A stretch of DNA of 64,000 nucleotides from CAXBGS01 sp963975425 (lineage in GTDB: Bacteria; Planctomycetota; Planctomycetia; Pirellulales; Pirellulaceae). Of the stretch, positions 8,550 to 17,204 are shown piece by piece. The notes below the pieces were generated by a model. It was not told the origin of the DNA. It ran no database searches and saw only the letters and a program-made list of their open reading frames with translations. The stretch spans positions 806,001-870,000 of the forward strand of contig CAXBGS010000002.1 in the NCBI GenBank assembly GCA_963975425.1, read 5' to 3'. The first letter of the stretch is position 1; each line of letters starts with the position of its first letter. Both the position numbers and the translations under genes were made by a program.

Positions 8550-9113
8550 ATGTCATCTCAGTCTTCGCAAAACCCGATTGTGTGCAAAGTCAGCGAACGG
8601 TCCGACCCCGAAGAACACGGCGCCAGTCTGAAACCGGTGCAAAAACGTGAGGTCGTATTGAAAGTCGAAGCCGAATCGCTCGACAACATGCGAAAACAAG
8701 CGACGGTCCGGATTGATCAACCCAAAGGCAGCACTTTTCAGATCATCTGCGACGAAGGCCCTTACCTTGGCGGAGACGACTCCGCCCCGCCGCCACTGGC
8801 TTATTACAGCGCAAGCATCGCGTTTTGCCTGCTGACTCAATTGTCGCGATACGCCACCGTGAGGAAGCTGAACATCCACAGCATGAAGCTGTCACAGGAA
8901 ACGCGTTTTGCGATGGAAGGTTCCGTTGTCAAAGGAACGCTGACCGGCCGAGGCGTCGAAGTGGTCACGCACCTGGACATCGAGTCGGACGAACCGGAGG
9001 AAACGATCCGCCAGATGATCGAAGTCGGCAAGAACAGTTGCTTCATCCATCAGTCGATCATGAACCCTGTCCCGTCCATCATCGAAGCCACCTTCAACGG
9101 CACTCAGCTATGA
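8550..9113 (+). CDS. OsmC family protein
   Basis: OsmC/Ohr proteins are dimeric cytoplasmic thiol peroxidases that reduce organic hydroperoxides, though the wider family has other roles. The 187-residue product has a 35-residue variable head, then the OsmC core: VRIDQPKGSTFQIICDEG, PPPLAYYSASIAFCLLTQLSRYA (first conserved cysteine, on the central helix), VKGTLTGRGVEVV, and ETIRQMIEVGKNSCFIHQSI, where the second cysteine lies. The second site lacks the CP of true Ohr, so it belongs to the broader OsmC group. It is divergent from the MarR regulator and probably shares its operator. The ribosome site is weak (CAGG). Confidence 0.85.
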   Translation: MSSQSSQNPIVCKVSERSDPEEHGASLKPVQKREVVLKVEAESLDNMRKQATVRIDQPKGSTFQIICDEGPYLGGDDSAPPPLAYYSASIAFCLLTQLSRYATVRKLNIHSMKLSQETRFAMEGSVVKGTLTGRGVEVVTHLDIESDEPEETIRQMIEVGKNSCFIHQSIMNPVPSIIEATFNGTQL

Positions 9114-9139
9114 GAGTGCAATCACGATCAAGCACCGCC

Positions 9140-10684
9140 TTACCTGGATGACTTTTTAATCTTTGTGAGAATAACGTCACCCGCATAGCAACCGCCTTCA
9201 TAACACAATTCCTTCCCGCCTCCGCCGCCGGCGAAGTTGGGCTGATGCGCGTCAACGGTGGGCCAACCTGGGCCATTGGTTGAACCGACGATGTAGATGT
9301 TGCTGACGTCGTCGATAAAGCAAGACCGCCCGTCATCGTAACTTCGTCCGCCGAGATAACTGCTAAAGCTGAGTTCAGAGAAATCAGCCGCAAGGACCAC
9401 GGCGATCGCGTCATTTTGCTCTGACCGCGATGATTGGATCGCATTGGATGAAATCGGGAAATCGATAGACGACGTTGTCCCGGTAAACACCAATTCGCCC
9501 GATTCGCTCACATTCACGCCGTCCGCTCCGTCCTGCAACTTGCCTCCGATATAGGTGCAATGCAACAGTGATCCGCTCGGGGAAAACTTAGTCGCAACGA
9601 CATCAACTTCACCAGCAAGCGTCGACTGAAACACTCCGTCGGTTACCGGCATGTCGGTCCCCTTCGTTGCGTTGACCAAATAGGCGTTACCGGCCGAATC
9701 AACGGCCATATTGTGCGTACTGTTCCCCCATTCCATTGCGGCACCGCCAAAGTAAGTCCCAAAAATCAGCCTTGATCCATCGGGTGCCAACCGTGCAACA
9801 AAAGCGTCTGTATTGCCGTTGTGCGTTTGGTCATGAGCTCCACTTGTGGTGGGAACATCGCTGGATTTCGTCGTAAAGTTCAAGTAAACGGATCGATCCG
9901 GGCCAAGCCGTAAACCACAGTTGGGCACTTCATCGTCGGAACCACCCAGCCAGGTCGCCCAAAGGACTCTTTGTCCATCGTTGGCAATCTTGACCGCACC
10001 GATCTCTACTCCACCGGCGGGTTTCTCTTGGTAAGCCCCTGCGAACCAGTTCGATGGCGGCAGCGGCCCTTTGCCCGTGTAATGCAGCGCGACGTAGACG
10101 TCCCCCTCTGCATCGATTGACAGGTCTCTGCAGAGCTGACCGACACCAACATAGGAGGCCCAATCCAACGCGGTTCCATCTGGCTTTAGCTTCGCAACGA
10201 ATCCGTTTTGCATTCCGTAAATTCCATTGTCGGTTCCCTGGAATTTAGCTTGAAATGCACCACTCGTAACGGGAAACCCTGGACCGCCGCGTCCGCTGAC
10301 ATAGACGTGACCGGAACTGTCGACTTCAACTGCGTACGCGCGATCGTAGTTGGGGCCGCCCAACAGCGTTGACCAAAGCAACTTTCCAGAGCGACTGAAC
10401 TTACAAACGAACGCGTCGCAGTATCCGCCACTTCCGATGCGTTTACCCGACTTATCTTGCCGGCGCCGCAACGCACCATCGGTCGTAGGAAAATCATTCG
10501 ATTGAGTTCCACCGACCACATAAACGTCGCCCCGGGAGTCCACGCACACGTCCCGCGCGTGCTCCCAGTTCGAGCCACCAAGCATCGTTGAGAAAGCAAT
10601 CTCGTAATCAGAGCCAAGCGTGACGCTGTCCTGAATCAAGATAGCCAGCAACGTTAGAATTGCAGATCGCATGACTGAGTTCAT
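9140..10684 (-). CDS. Secreted SBBP-repeat (beta-propeller-like) protein
   Basis: A 514-residue exported protein built from seven or so repeats of about 60 residues with the SBBP consensus: FSTMLGGSNWEHARDV, DVYVVGGTQSNDFPTTDGA, DAFVCKFSRSG, then WSTLLGGPNYDRAYAV, HVYVSGRG and so on to the last copy NIYIVGSTNGPGWPTVD. Such repeats form propeller-like extracellular proteins whose ligands are mostly unknown. The start is placed at 10684 because it gives a signal peptide directly (MNSVMRSAILTLLAILIQ); the open frame extends 34 codons further without coding character. It has no enzyme motif or sorting tail. It is convergent with the OsmC gene, with 26 nt between them. Confidence 0.85.
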   Translation of the reverse strand: MNSVMRSAILTLLAILIQDSVTLGSDYEIAFSTMLGGSNWEHARDVCVDSRGDVYVVGGTQSNDFPTTDGALRRRQDKSGKRIGSGGYCDAFVCKFSRSGKLLWSTLLGGPNYDRAYAVEVDSSGHVYVSGRGGPGFPVTSGAFQAKFQGTDNGIYGMQNGFVAKLKPDGTALDWASYVGVGQLCRDLSIDAEGDVYVALHYTGKGPLPPSNWFAGAYQEKPAGGVEIGAVKIANDGQRVLWATWLGGSDDEVPNCGLRLGPDRSVYLNFTTKSSDVPTTSGAHDQTHNGNTDAFVARLAPDGSRLIFGTYFGGAAMEWGNSTHNMAVDSAGNAYLVNATKGTDMPVTDGVFQSTLAGEVDVVATKFSPSGSLLHCTYIGGKLQDGADGVNVSESGELVFTGTTSSIDFPISSNAIQSSRSEQNDAIAVVLAADFSELSFSSYLGGRSYDDGRSCFIDDVSNIYIVGSTNGPGWPTVDAHQPNFAGGGGGKELCYEGGCYAGDVILTKIKKSSR

Positions 10685-11336
10685 AAGGACGTTTCCGATA
10701 TCGTTTGTTTCGTGTTCGGTACAGAACCGATCTAGAAATCGCCCGAGCTGACGAGCGATCGGATCATGCACGAATTCTAGCAACAAATACTTCTCGCCCG
10801 AATAAGCATTGCAAAAAAGTGAGCCCGCTTGGACCGCTGCTGAAACCCTTTAGCGTTCATCGCGGCTCGCATCCGAGTGGTAAGGTCGGCAAAGAGGTGG
10901 GTTTGGTGGCTAATTTGCCTCAGGTTTATGAGCGGAATCCAGAGAAACGCAATCCTGTCGCTTGCTGGCCGCATCGCTTGGGTCCCACTCTACAATATCG
11001 GTCGACGATCAACACCGACGATCAACACCGTGCGCGCCGCAGATGGTGGCGAGATCGTCACGAACAAAGCCGGGACAGCCGACGACTTGATTGGCTCAGT
11101 TTGCCGGAAACGTCGCAGCCCGCTCGAGGATTCAGCCCCCAACCGCCTCGATAAGAAGTCCGGAAACAACGACGCCGCATGGTGACGCGAACGGGAAGGA
11201 GTACTCGAGGGCGGCCGAAGCCAAAACACTTCACCACTTGAGTTTACCGTTGTCGATCGACGCCAAGAACCAAGTCAAAGTGGCTGATGAAATCGGCTTC
11301 TGCTCGGAATTGAACCCAAACCGTACGACACGACGT
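10685..11336. other. Gene-free stretch with a perfect 13-bp tandem duplication
   Basis: About 650 bases between the ANTAR regulator's end and the SBBP gene's start. CGACGATCAACAC occurs twice in direct succession (11003-11015, 11016-11028). Open frames here have no ribosome site, no composition resembling the neighbours and no family motif, so I call none of them. The promoter of the SBBP gene should lie near its left end. Confidence 0.5.
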
Positions 11337-11921
11337 CTAAAAGAATTCATCCGCCGCGATCACCGTCTTGGCAATTTCTGCCATTTTCTGATGTTTTGTA
11401 CTGGCCAGTTCTTGCAGCCGACGAAACGCGTCTGCTTCCGACAAGGTCGCGCGTTTCATTAAAATACCTTTGGCTCGCTCGACCAACTTTCGTTCTTCAA
11501 GACTGCGTTTCAAGTCATTGGTTTCGCGCAACAAGAATTGCAATTCGTGGAACCTTTGCATCGCCAAATAGATCGTCGCCCTCAAGTCCTCTTCGCGGAT
11601 AGGTTTGACAAGATACGCCATCACGTGTTGATCGGCCGCCCGATGCAAGAACTCTTTGTCAGGGTATGCCGTGACGACGACAAAGGGCACCGGATGTGAA
11701 CTTCCGCGAACCAGCTTGGCCGCTTCGAGCCCGTCCAATTCGGGCATCTTGATATCGGTGACGACCAGATCGGGTTGCAACTGAGCGCACAGGTCAACCA
11801 GTTCCTTACCGCTTGATGCAGTCCCGACAACCTGATGACCGAGCTTGTCCAGAAAGAACGACAGCTCCTCGACCAACAGGGGCTCGTCGTCGGCGACGAT
11901 AATGCGAAGTGATGATGACAT
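11337..11921 (-). CDS. Response regulator with ANTAR RNA-binding output domain
   Basis: A 194-residue cytoplasmic regulator of the AmiR/NasR type. Residues 1-120 are a receiver domain: the acidic pocket VADDEP, phosphoacceptor Asp in DLVVTDIKMPELDG (about residue 55), switch Thr/Ser in VVVTAYPD, and the invariant Lys in AYLVKPI. A coiled linker (LLRETNDLKRSLEERK) leads to the ANTAR domain, with its LVERAKGILMKR and SEADAFRRLQELA helices. ANTAR domains bind paired RNA hairpins and block termination. The histidine kinase gene lies 235 nt upstream on the same strand and is the obvious partner. The target RNAs are not identifiable here. Confidence 0.93.
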   Translation of the reverse strand: MSSSLRIIVADDEPLLVEELSFFLDKLGHQVVGTASSGKELVDLCAQLQPDLVVTDIKMPELDGLEAAKLVRGSSHPVPFVVVTAYPDKEFLHRAADQHVMAYLVKPIREEDLRATIYLAMQRFHELQFLLRETNDLKRSLEERKLVERAKGILMKRATLSEADAFRRLQELASTKHQKMAEIAKTVIAADEFF

Positions 11922-12070
11922 CTAGTACGTAGCGCGTTCGAGTCAAAAACAAAACCGTCCATCGCGAAATGACGCTCAGCCGTAGACTCTCCAGGGAACC
12001 CTTCGGGACTCGACTGTCATCCGGATCATGCGCAGGCGTGATCGATTCCCAACGATCGATTAGCAGTCCG

Positions 12071-12104
12071 CCCGGTCACTCACCCTGGTAGTCTACCCGG
12101 TCAC
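12071..12104. repeat. Direct repeat CCCGGTCAC, two copies 25 bp apart
   Basis: Copies at 12071-12079 and 12096-12104 lie between the kinase and ANTAR regulator genes. The 25-bp spacing puts them on roughly the same helix face, so a protein site is possible, but nothing else supports it. Confidence 0.35.
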
Positions 12105-12156
12105 CTATTCGCGGAAGCGCTTGGCCGAATCTGAAAACTGGGTTTGGCTGAATAAA

Positions 12157-13629
12157 TTACGGCAGCGTCAACGGTTTGTTGCTATTGAGCTCTCTTGGCA
12201 GAGTGATCGTAAATTTTGCACCAGCACCCGGGTTGGCGACAACGTCGATCTCGCCCCCGTGTAACTGGACCGTTTGCATCGCGACGGTCATCCCCAGCCC
12301 TGAGCCTCGTCTTTTTGTCGTGTAAAAGGCCTTGAACACTCTTTCAAGCTGCTGTGAAGTCACGCCTTCGCCGTTATCGGAATAGGCAATTTGCAGTGCA
12401 CTCACTTCGGACTCATTTCGCATCATGACGACGTCACTGTACTCGATGCACAATCGAACGGGGCCTTCACACGCGTCGATCGAGTTTTCGATCAAGTTAC
12501 GAAAGACGCCTTCGAAATAAAATGCGTCGACAAAGCAACTCGTGCTTTCGCTTTCAATGCGCTGAACGAGTTCACAGTCGCGGATACCGGTCGCTTTCTT
12601 AACATTTTGCCAAGCATGCGTGACCAATTCGGGAATCTCGCACCACATCCGTGACAGCGTCGGTGGCGATGCATAGGCTTGCACGTCGGCAAACAGGCGC
12701 TGCAAATCTCGCTGGGCACTAATGGTTTCGTTGATGTATCGATGCAGATCCGGACGCTCGGATAGTTGAACCGAAAGCAAATTCAATCCGGCTTGACTCC
12801 GTGCGAGCGCGTTACGGCTTTCGTGGACGAGCCCTGCCATCGCTTGACCAAGCGCCGAAAGTCTCTCGCTCTGCACCGCATTTTCAAGCTCGACGGCTAG
12901 CTCTCGCGTGTAGACGTAACCGAGCAGTAAGATGCCAACGAGATAGAACCCATGCCGCAGCGGCGACAGGACGTCTCCGTAAATTTCGTTGGTAAATATG
13001 TCGGGTATTTTTAAGAACTGAAACAAGAACATCAGCAAGAATGCTGTACACACGGTGTTCCTGAGCCATCCGTGGGATTGTTTCCACAGAAAAACGATGG
13101 CCCAAACCAGCAACACCGACATCACGGTGTGAAAAAGTACATCACACCACGTGTGTCCGAATTTGGCATCGACATTTCCCAGGATAAAGCCTGCCCACCA
13201 CCAAAACGTGATCAGGTAACAGGCGACGTTTAGCAGCGTGCCGATCCGCAAGAATCCAGCCGGCTTCTTCGCGGTACGTGACACAAAACGCATAAACGCG
13301 GCTGCTGCGACAACCATGGCGAGGTTATGAAGCAGATGTTCAAGCGGCGGAAAAATCACATGCAAGCGCACCGGGTCGACCCAACCAAGCGCCTGGACAA
13401 TTTTCACGCTGATCATGAACAATTCACGTGCGAACCCCAGCGTGAACGCCATCAACAGCAACCCTTCGCGTTGCGATGACCGCTTAGTGACCTTGTGATA
13501 CGCCACCAGCGCAAGGGTGCCCCAACACAATGCAGCAATTCCGAACCAAACGACATGCGGTCCCGCCGGCTCGCGGCCGCCAGTGAATTGAGCCGTCATG
13601 TCAAGCAGCGTTTCAAGCCAGCTCGGCAT
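12157..13629 (-). CDS. Seven-transmembrane sensor histidine kinase
   Basis: About 490 residues. The N-terminal half has seven hydrophobic helices (from VVWFGIAALCWGTLALVAY to GFYLVGILLLGYVYT), an integral membrane sensor with no periplasmic domain. The kinase core follows: SERLSALGQAMAGLVHESRN with the phosphorylated His, then the ATPase domain with N-box NLIENSIDA, G1 SDNGEGV, F-box FKAFYTTK and G2 RGSGLGM. The form resembles NtrB-like kinases that lack a HAMP domain. The start at 13629 places the first helix near the N-terminus; an in-frame ATG at 13725 would add 32 hydrophilic residues. It is transcribed ahead of the ANTAR response regulator and probably phosphorylates it. Confidence 0.9.
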   Translation of the reverse strand: MPSWLETLLDMTAQFTGGREPAGPHVVWFGIAALCWGTLALVAYHKVTKRSSQREGLLLMAFTLGFARELFMISVKIVQALGWVDPVRLHVIFPPLEHLLHNLAMVVAAAAFMRFVSRTAKKPAGFLRIGTLLNVACYLITFWWWAGFILGNVDAKFGHTWCDVLFHTVMSVLLVWAIVFLWKQSHGWLRNTVCTAFLLMFLFQFLKIPDIFTNEIYGDVLSPLRHGFYLVGILLLGYVYTRELAVELENAVQSERLSALGQAMAGLVHESRNALARSQAGLNLLSVQLSERPDLHRYINETISAQRDLQRLFADVQAYASPPTLSRMWCEIPELVTHAWQNVKKATGIRDCELVQRIESESTSCFVDAFYFEGVFRNLIENSIDACEGPVRLCIEYSDVVMMRNESEVSALQIAYSDNGEGVTSQQLERVFKAFYTTKRRGSGLGMTVAMQTVQLHGGEIDVVANPGAGAKFTITLPRELNSNKPLTLP

Positions 13630-13988
13630 TCTCGATTTCCAGCGAAATGGGTTTGTTGGGTCGTCGAGCCTCGAAACATCTCGCACCGAGGCATGCGCTC
13701 CTGGCTCCCATGACCAAGATAGCATCTATCATCCCGGCAAGAGCGTCGGGCCAATGCGCGGCAGGGGCCAGTCAACCTGAAACGCGAATGCCAACGTATC
13801 CGGTCCGCGCCGAATTGAATTTGGCGGGTTGATTAGACGCCAGATTATCGATCCGGCTTTTCCTCCGTTCCGACGACTAAGCCGCAACCTCGCATTTTGA
13901 ATAGCGGTGGACCGCAGGGTGGCGGGCAGGGCGGAGTGCCCGACGGTTGACGCGTCACGCGTCACGGGTCACGACGACGAGACAGCGC
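13630..13988. other. Intergenic stretch with a 7-bp tandem repeat
   Basis: No gene seen. GCGTCAC, GCGTCAC, GGGTCAC run in tandem at 13952-13972, close to the 3' end of the antiporter gene. Confidence 0.4.
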
Positions 13989-15791
13989 CTAGTAAAGCGT
14001 TTGGTCGTTGACCTCGGAATACAGGCTAACCGAGTCATCACTCAACAGTCTTAGCAGGTCTCGCTGCCGGATCATCCCGTAGTATTGCCCGACGTTCTTG
14101 CTGGACGCTGCCGCGACGACCGGCAAACAGTCATCATGGCTGTCGCTTAACATCCGCCACGCTTCGCCGAGCGTCTGGTCTTGCCTTAGCACAAAATGGG
14201 CCGGCACCGCTAAATCTTCCGCCGTGACTAGTTGACTCGATGCCGGTTCAAAAACGACGTCACGCATATCGGTATACCGAACGATCCCCATCAACTCGTT
14301 GTCGTGATTGACGACGGGATAAGTATTGTCATGACTATGTTCGATGTGGTCCAGAACTTCGTCAAAATGTGCACCGGCTTGCAAAGGCTTCACGTTCCGG
14401 CGCGTGACACGACTGACATCCAAGCGGTCCGACTGGCTGCCTTGAACCGCGTCCAAACCCAGTGACTTTCTGATACGGAATGACATGGTCCGCAGTTGTT
14501 CCATTGGCGAACTTGTCGTGTGCAAGATCGCCGCTGCGACGGGAACCTCACCGCCGCGCAGCACAGCGCGACGGACAAGCACCGGCCCGATAATTTCAAA
14601 AAACACGACTGTTCCCAGCACGATATCCTGCAACGGCATGCCCAGAGCCGGGTCCCGCTGTACGGCGATCGCCGACAAGGCAATCGCTGCCCCGGCCTGC
14701 GAGAGCAGCGCAGAACCAAGCAAACGTTTGACGGCGGGACCGTCACGATGTGCATCGGCGGTGAAATACACGCCTAAGTACTTGCCACCACAGCGAAGCA
14801 CAATGTAGGCGACACCGACCGCGCCGGCCGCCCACAGCTTGTTCAAATCCATCGCGGCACCATGAATCACAAAAAAGACGACGCACAGCAAACTGATCAG
14901 CCGATCAAGCGTGGTGCTGATGTCTTCGGCGATATCCGATGTGGATGCAACCGTGACCCCCATCGTCAAGAAAGTCAAAAGATACGGGACGTCCAGAATC
15001 TCGCATGCCGCCATCACAGGCGCGATCACCGCGGTCAATAAGACCAACCAACGTGGTGCCAACAGGATCCCGCACGAAAAACTGACAAACAAACCTGCGG
15101 CCATGCCCAAGAGTGTTGCCAGGCACAAGCTATTGGCTAAGTCTAAACACTCAGTCGTCGTCGAGACGTCTTTACCTTGGCCGACATGGATCAGCACAAA
15201 GAGCAATTCAAAGGCGACAATCGATGCCAGATTATTCAGCGCGACCAAACCCGTCGTGAACTCGGTGATTGGTCCTTCACTGCGATTCTCTTTCAGCACC
15301 AGCACCGTCGTCGCCGGTGCGGTGGCCAATGCCAACGCGCCGAACAAAAGCGACATCTGCCAAGTCACACCGGTTTCGCGGAGCACCAGTCCCAGTACGT
15401 ACATCCCACCGGTGACCATCACCATCGTGGCCGCCAACTCTCCCAACGAGATCGGAAGCAACCGCCGAATGATCCGACGAAACCTCGTCAAAGGAAAATG
15501 ACACCCCATGTTGAACAGCACCAAGGCGATTGCAAAGTTGCCGACCGGGTCCAGATAGTGCAAATGAGCCGCCGGAATATGCTTGCCCGCCAGCGAGACG
15601 GAGTAGCCCAGCGATGACGCCGCCCACTGAACCATACTCAGCAGTGGTGTGTGCGGACCCAAGAGCAACCCGACCAGCAGGTACGCGGTGACACGCGGCA
15701 GGTGCAGCATTTGCGCAATAAAACCGGCCAATAACGCCGCCCCAAGCAAAATGCCCAGGGTCACTGCGAGATACCAATCCGGATGCGCCAA
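13989..15791 (-). CDS. Kef-like cation/proton antiporter with C-terminal CBS domains
   Basis: About 600 residues of the CPA2 (Na+/H+ exchanger) superfamily, exchanging monovalent cations for protons across the cytoplasmic membrane. Twelve or so membrane helices occupy the first 400 residues, with family stretches YLLVGLLLGPHTP, NFAIALVLFNMGCHF, LFGALALATAPATTVLVL and LLSQAGAAIALS. Two CBS motifs follow (VVNHDNELMGIVRYTDMRDV; LPVVAAA to MIRQRDLLRLL), probably nucleotide-sensing. The open frame reaches an ATG at 15944, but the first 51 residues do not look like the family; a TTG at 15791 with AGGTGG 7 nt upstream leads straight into HPDWYLAVTLGILLG, so I prefer it. Confidence 0.87.
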   Translation of the reverse strand: MAHPDWYLAVTLGILLGAALLAGFIAQMLHLPRVTAYLLVGLLLGPHTPLLSMVQWAASSLGYSVSLAGKHIPAAHLHYLDPVGNFAIALVLFNMGCHFPLTRFRRIIRRLLPISLGELAATMVMVTGGMYVLGLVLRETGVTWQMSLLFGALALATAPATTVLVLKENRSEGPITEFTTGLVALNNLASIVAFELLFVLIHVGQGKDVSTTTECLDLANSLCLATLLGMAAGLFVSFSCGILLAPRWLVLLTAVIAPVMAACEILDVPYLLTFLTMGVTVASTSDIAEDISTTLDRLISLLCVVFFVIHGAAMDLNKLWAAGAVGVAYIVLRCGGKYLGVYFTADAHRDGPAVKRLLGSALLSQAGAAIALSAIAVQRDPALGMPLQDIVLGTVVFFEIIGPVLVRRAVLRGGEVPVAAAILHTTSSPMEQLRTMSFRIRKSLGLDAVQGSQSDRLDVSRVTRRNVKPLQAGAHFDEVLDHIEHSHDNTYPVVNHDNELMGIVRYTDMRDVVFEPASSQLVTAEDLAVPAHFVLRQDQTLGEAWRMLSDSHDDCLPVVAAASSKNVGQYYGMIRQRDLLRLLSDDSVSLYSEVNDQTLY

Positions 15792-16244
15792 AATCGTTCC
15801 ACCTGAAATAAAACAATCAGGACGGCATGCGTGGTCGATAGGCTGATGATCAGAGGCAATGAATAAGGACCAGGCCGTCGCTCGATAGCGAGCAATGTAA
15901 CGGAACCAGCCAACCAGTGCATGGTCAGAAGTGAACACCATCAACGATGCGGCACGTTAGGCGACAAAGCGAGACGACAATGGCAACTAACGCACCGTCG
16001 TGAATTCTAGAATCTCGACTTCCCAAGGTCACCGACGCGCCACCGATGTCGCCAAAAGGTGCGTCTGCCGGACCGACCCACGATTCTCGAAATCGAAACA
16101 GCGGCTATCCTATCTTGTTTGATCAGCGCGAATTTCGCGTTGGTTTGGAATCTCGGTTCATTCGTTTATGGTCAGCATCATCTGTCCGTGTTCGATCCTG
16201 CAAACACTACTTCCCTTCATTTCCGGCACAGGCACCTTTCCGCG
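15792..16244. other. Divergent intergenic region between antiporter and pseudouridine synthase genes
   Basis: About 450 bases with open frames on both strands, which are extensions of the flanking genes upstream of their likely starts. No repeats or operator-like palindromes were picked out. Promoters for both genes should lie here. Confidence 0.4.
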
Positions 16245-17165
16245 ATGGCGATAACAACACGGACCGCGACGGTCGATCAAGACACGGCAGGACGCGTCGA
16301 CCTGATCGTTCGCGAACTTTCGGGATCCTCGCGCAGTCAAGTTCGCGGAATGGTCGATCACGGATGCGTTTCGATCAACGGGACCGTTTGTGCGTCAACT
16401 GCAAAAACGGTTGCGCCGGGGGACGTGGTCACCCTCGTTTTCAATGACGCCCAAAAGTACAAAGAGAAAAAGAAGAAGTGGGATGACCGTTCGTTCAGCG
16501 TCATCTTTGAGGACGAATACCTGATCGTCGTCGATAAATCGGCAGGAACCTTGACGATCCCGACCGACCACTATGAACGCAATACTCTGGTCGACCGCGT
16601 CGGCATCTACCTGAGCCATTCGCGCAGCCGACGTCAAGCTTGGCTGGTCCATCGACTCGATCGCGCCGTCAGCGGTTTGCTGGTTTTCGGAAAACATGAA
16701 CGAATCGCCGAGATATTGGTCGAGCAATTCCTGCAACGCAAGCCGGAACGATCCTACATCGCGATCGTCGCCGGAGTCATGAGCGACGATCAGGGAAGTT
16801 TTCGCGGCCATCTGTCGACCGGCAAGAACTTGGATCGTTTCGTCACCGCCCCGTCATCTCGATCCGAGGCCGCCGTCACGAACTATCGCGTCCTCAAGCG
16901 AATGAGCGACGCGACCTTGATCGAACTAACGCTTGAAACCGGAAAACGGAACCAGATACGGGTCCACCTGGCCGACGCAGATCACCCCGTTCTGGGCGAC
17001 CCTCGTTACAAAGTCGAACAAGCCGTGCATCCACGCTGGATCCGTAAACGAATCGCTTTGCATGCCAGCACGCTGGGATTCATTCATCCGGTGTCGGGCG
17101 AAACCGTGTCCTTTGAATCACCGCTGCCCTCGGCAATGCAAAAGTTTATCGCAGGCGGAAAATAG
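16245..17165 (+). CDS. RluA-family RNA pseudouridine synthase
   Basis: This enzyme converts uridine to pseudouridine in rRNA or tRNA. Residues about 15-65 form an S4 RNA-binding domain (GRVDLIVRELSGSSRSQVRGMVDHGCVSI in form). The catalytic domain has VIFEDEYLIVVDKSAG, the active-site motif HRLDRAVSGLLVFGK with the catalytic Asp, and the C-terminal LETGKRNQIRVHLADADHPVLGDPRY characteristic of RluA/RluD. Length from the ATG at 16245 (306 residues) is normal. The open frame begins at 16059, but the extra 62 residues have no family counterpart. The exact target base cannot be assigned. Confidence 0.92.
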   Translation: MAITTRTATVDQDTAGRVDLIVRELSGSSRSQVRGMVDHGCVSINGTVCASTAKTVAPGDVVTLVFNDAQKYKEKKKKWDDRSFSVIFEDEYLIVVDKSAGTLTIPTDHYERNTLVDRVGIYLSHSRSRRQAWLVHRLDRAVSGLLVFGKHERIAEILVEQFLQRKPERSYIAIVAGVMSDDQGSFRGHLSTGKNLDRFVTAPSSRSEAAVTNYRVLKRMSDATLIELTLETGKRNQIRVHLADADHPVLGDPRYKVEQAVHPRWIRKRIALHASTLGFIHPVSGETVSFESPLPSAMQKFIAGGK

Positions 17166-17204
17166 GTTTCAAACTTTGATCAGCACCGTTCTTCCCGCGG
17201 TGAT

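Noticed and set aside
7992..9113. Classical OhrR-Ohr pair
   Set aside because: The MarR protein lacks an evident N-terminal redox cysteine and the OsmC protein lacks the CP motif of Ohr, so I kept the broader family names.
10877..11185. Plus-strand open frame (102 codons) between the SBBP and ANTAR genes
   Set aside because: Crosses the 13-bp duplication, no ribosome site and no family features.
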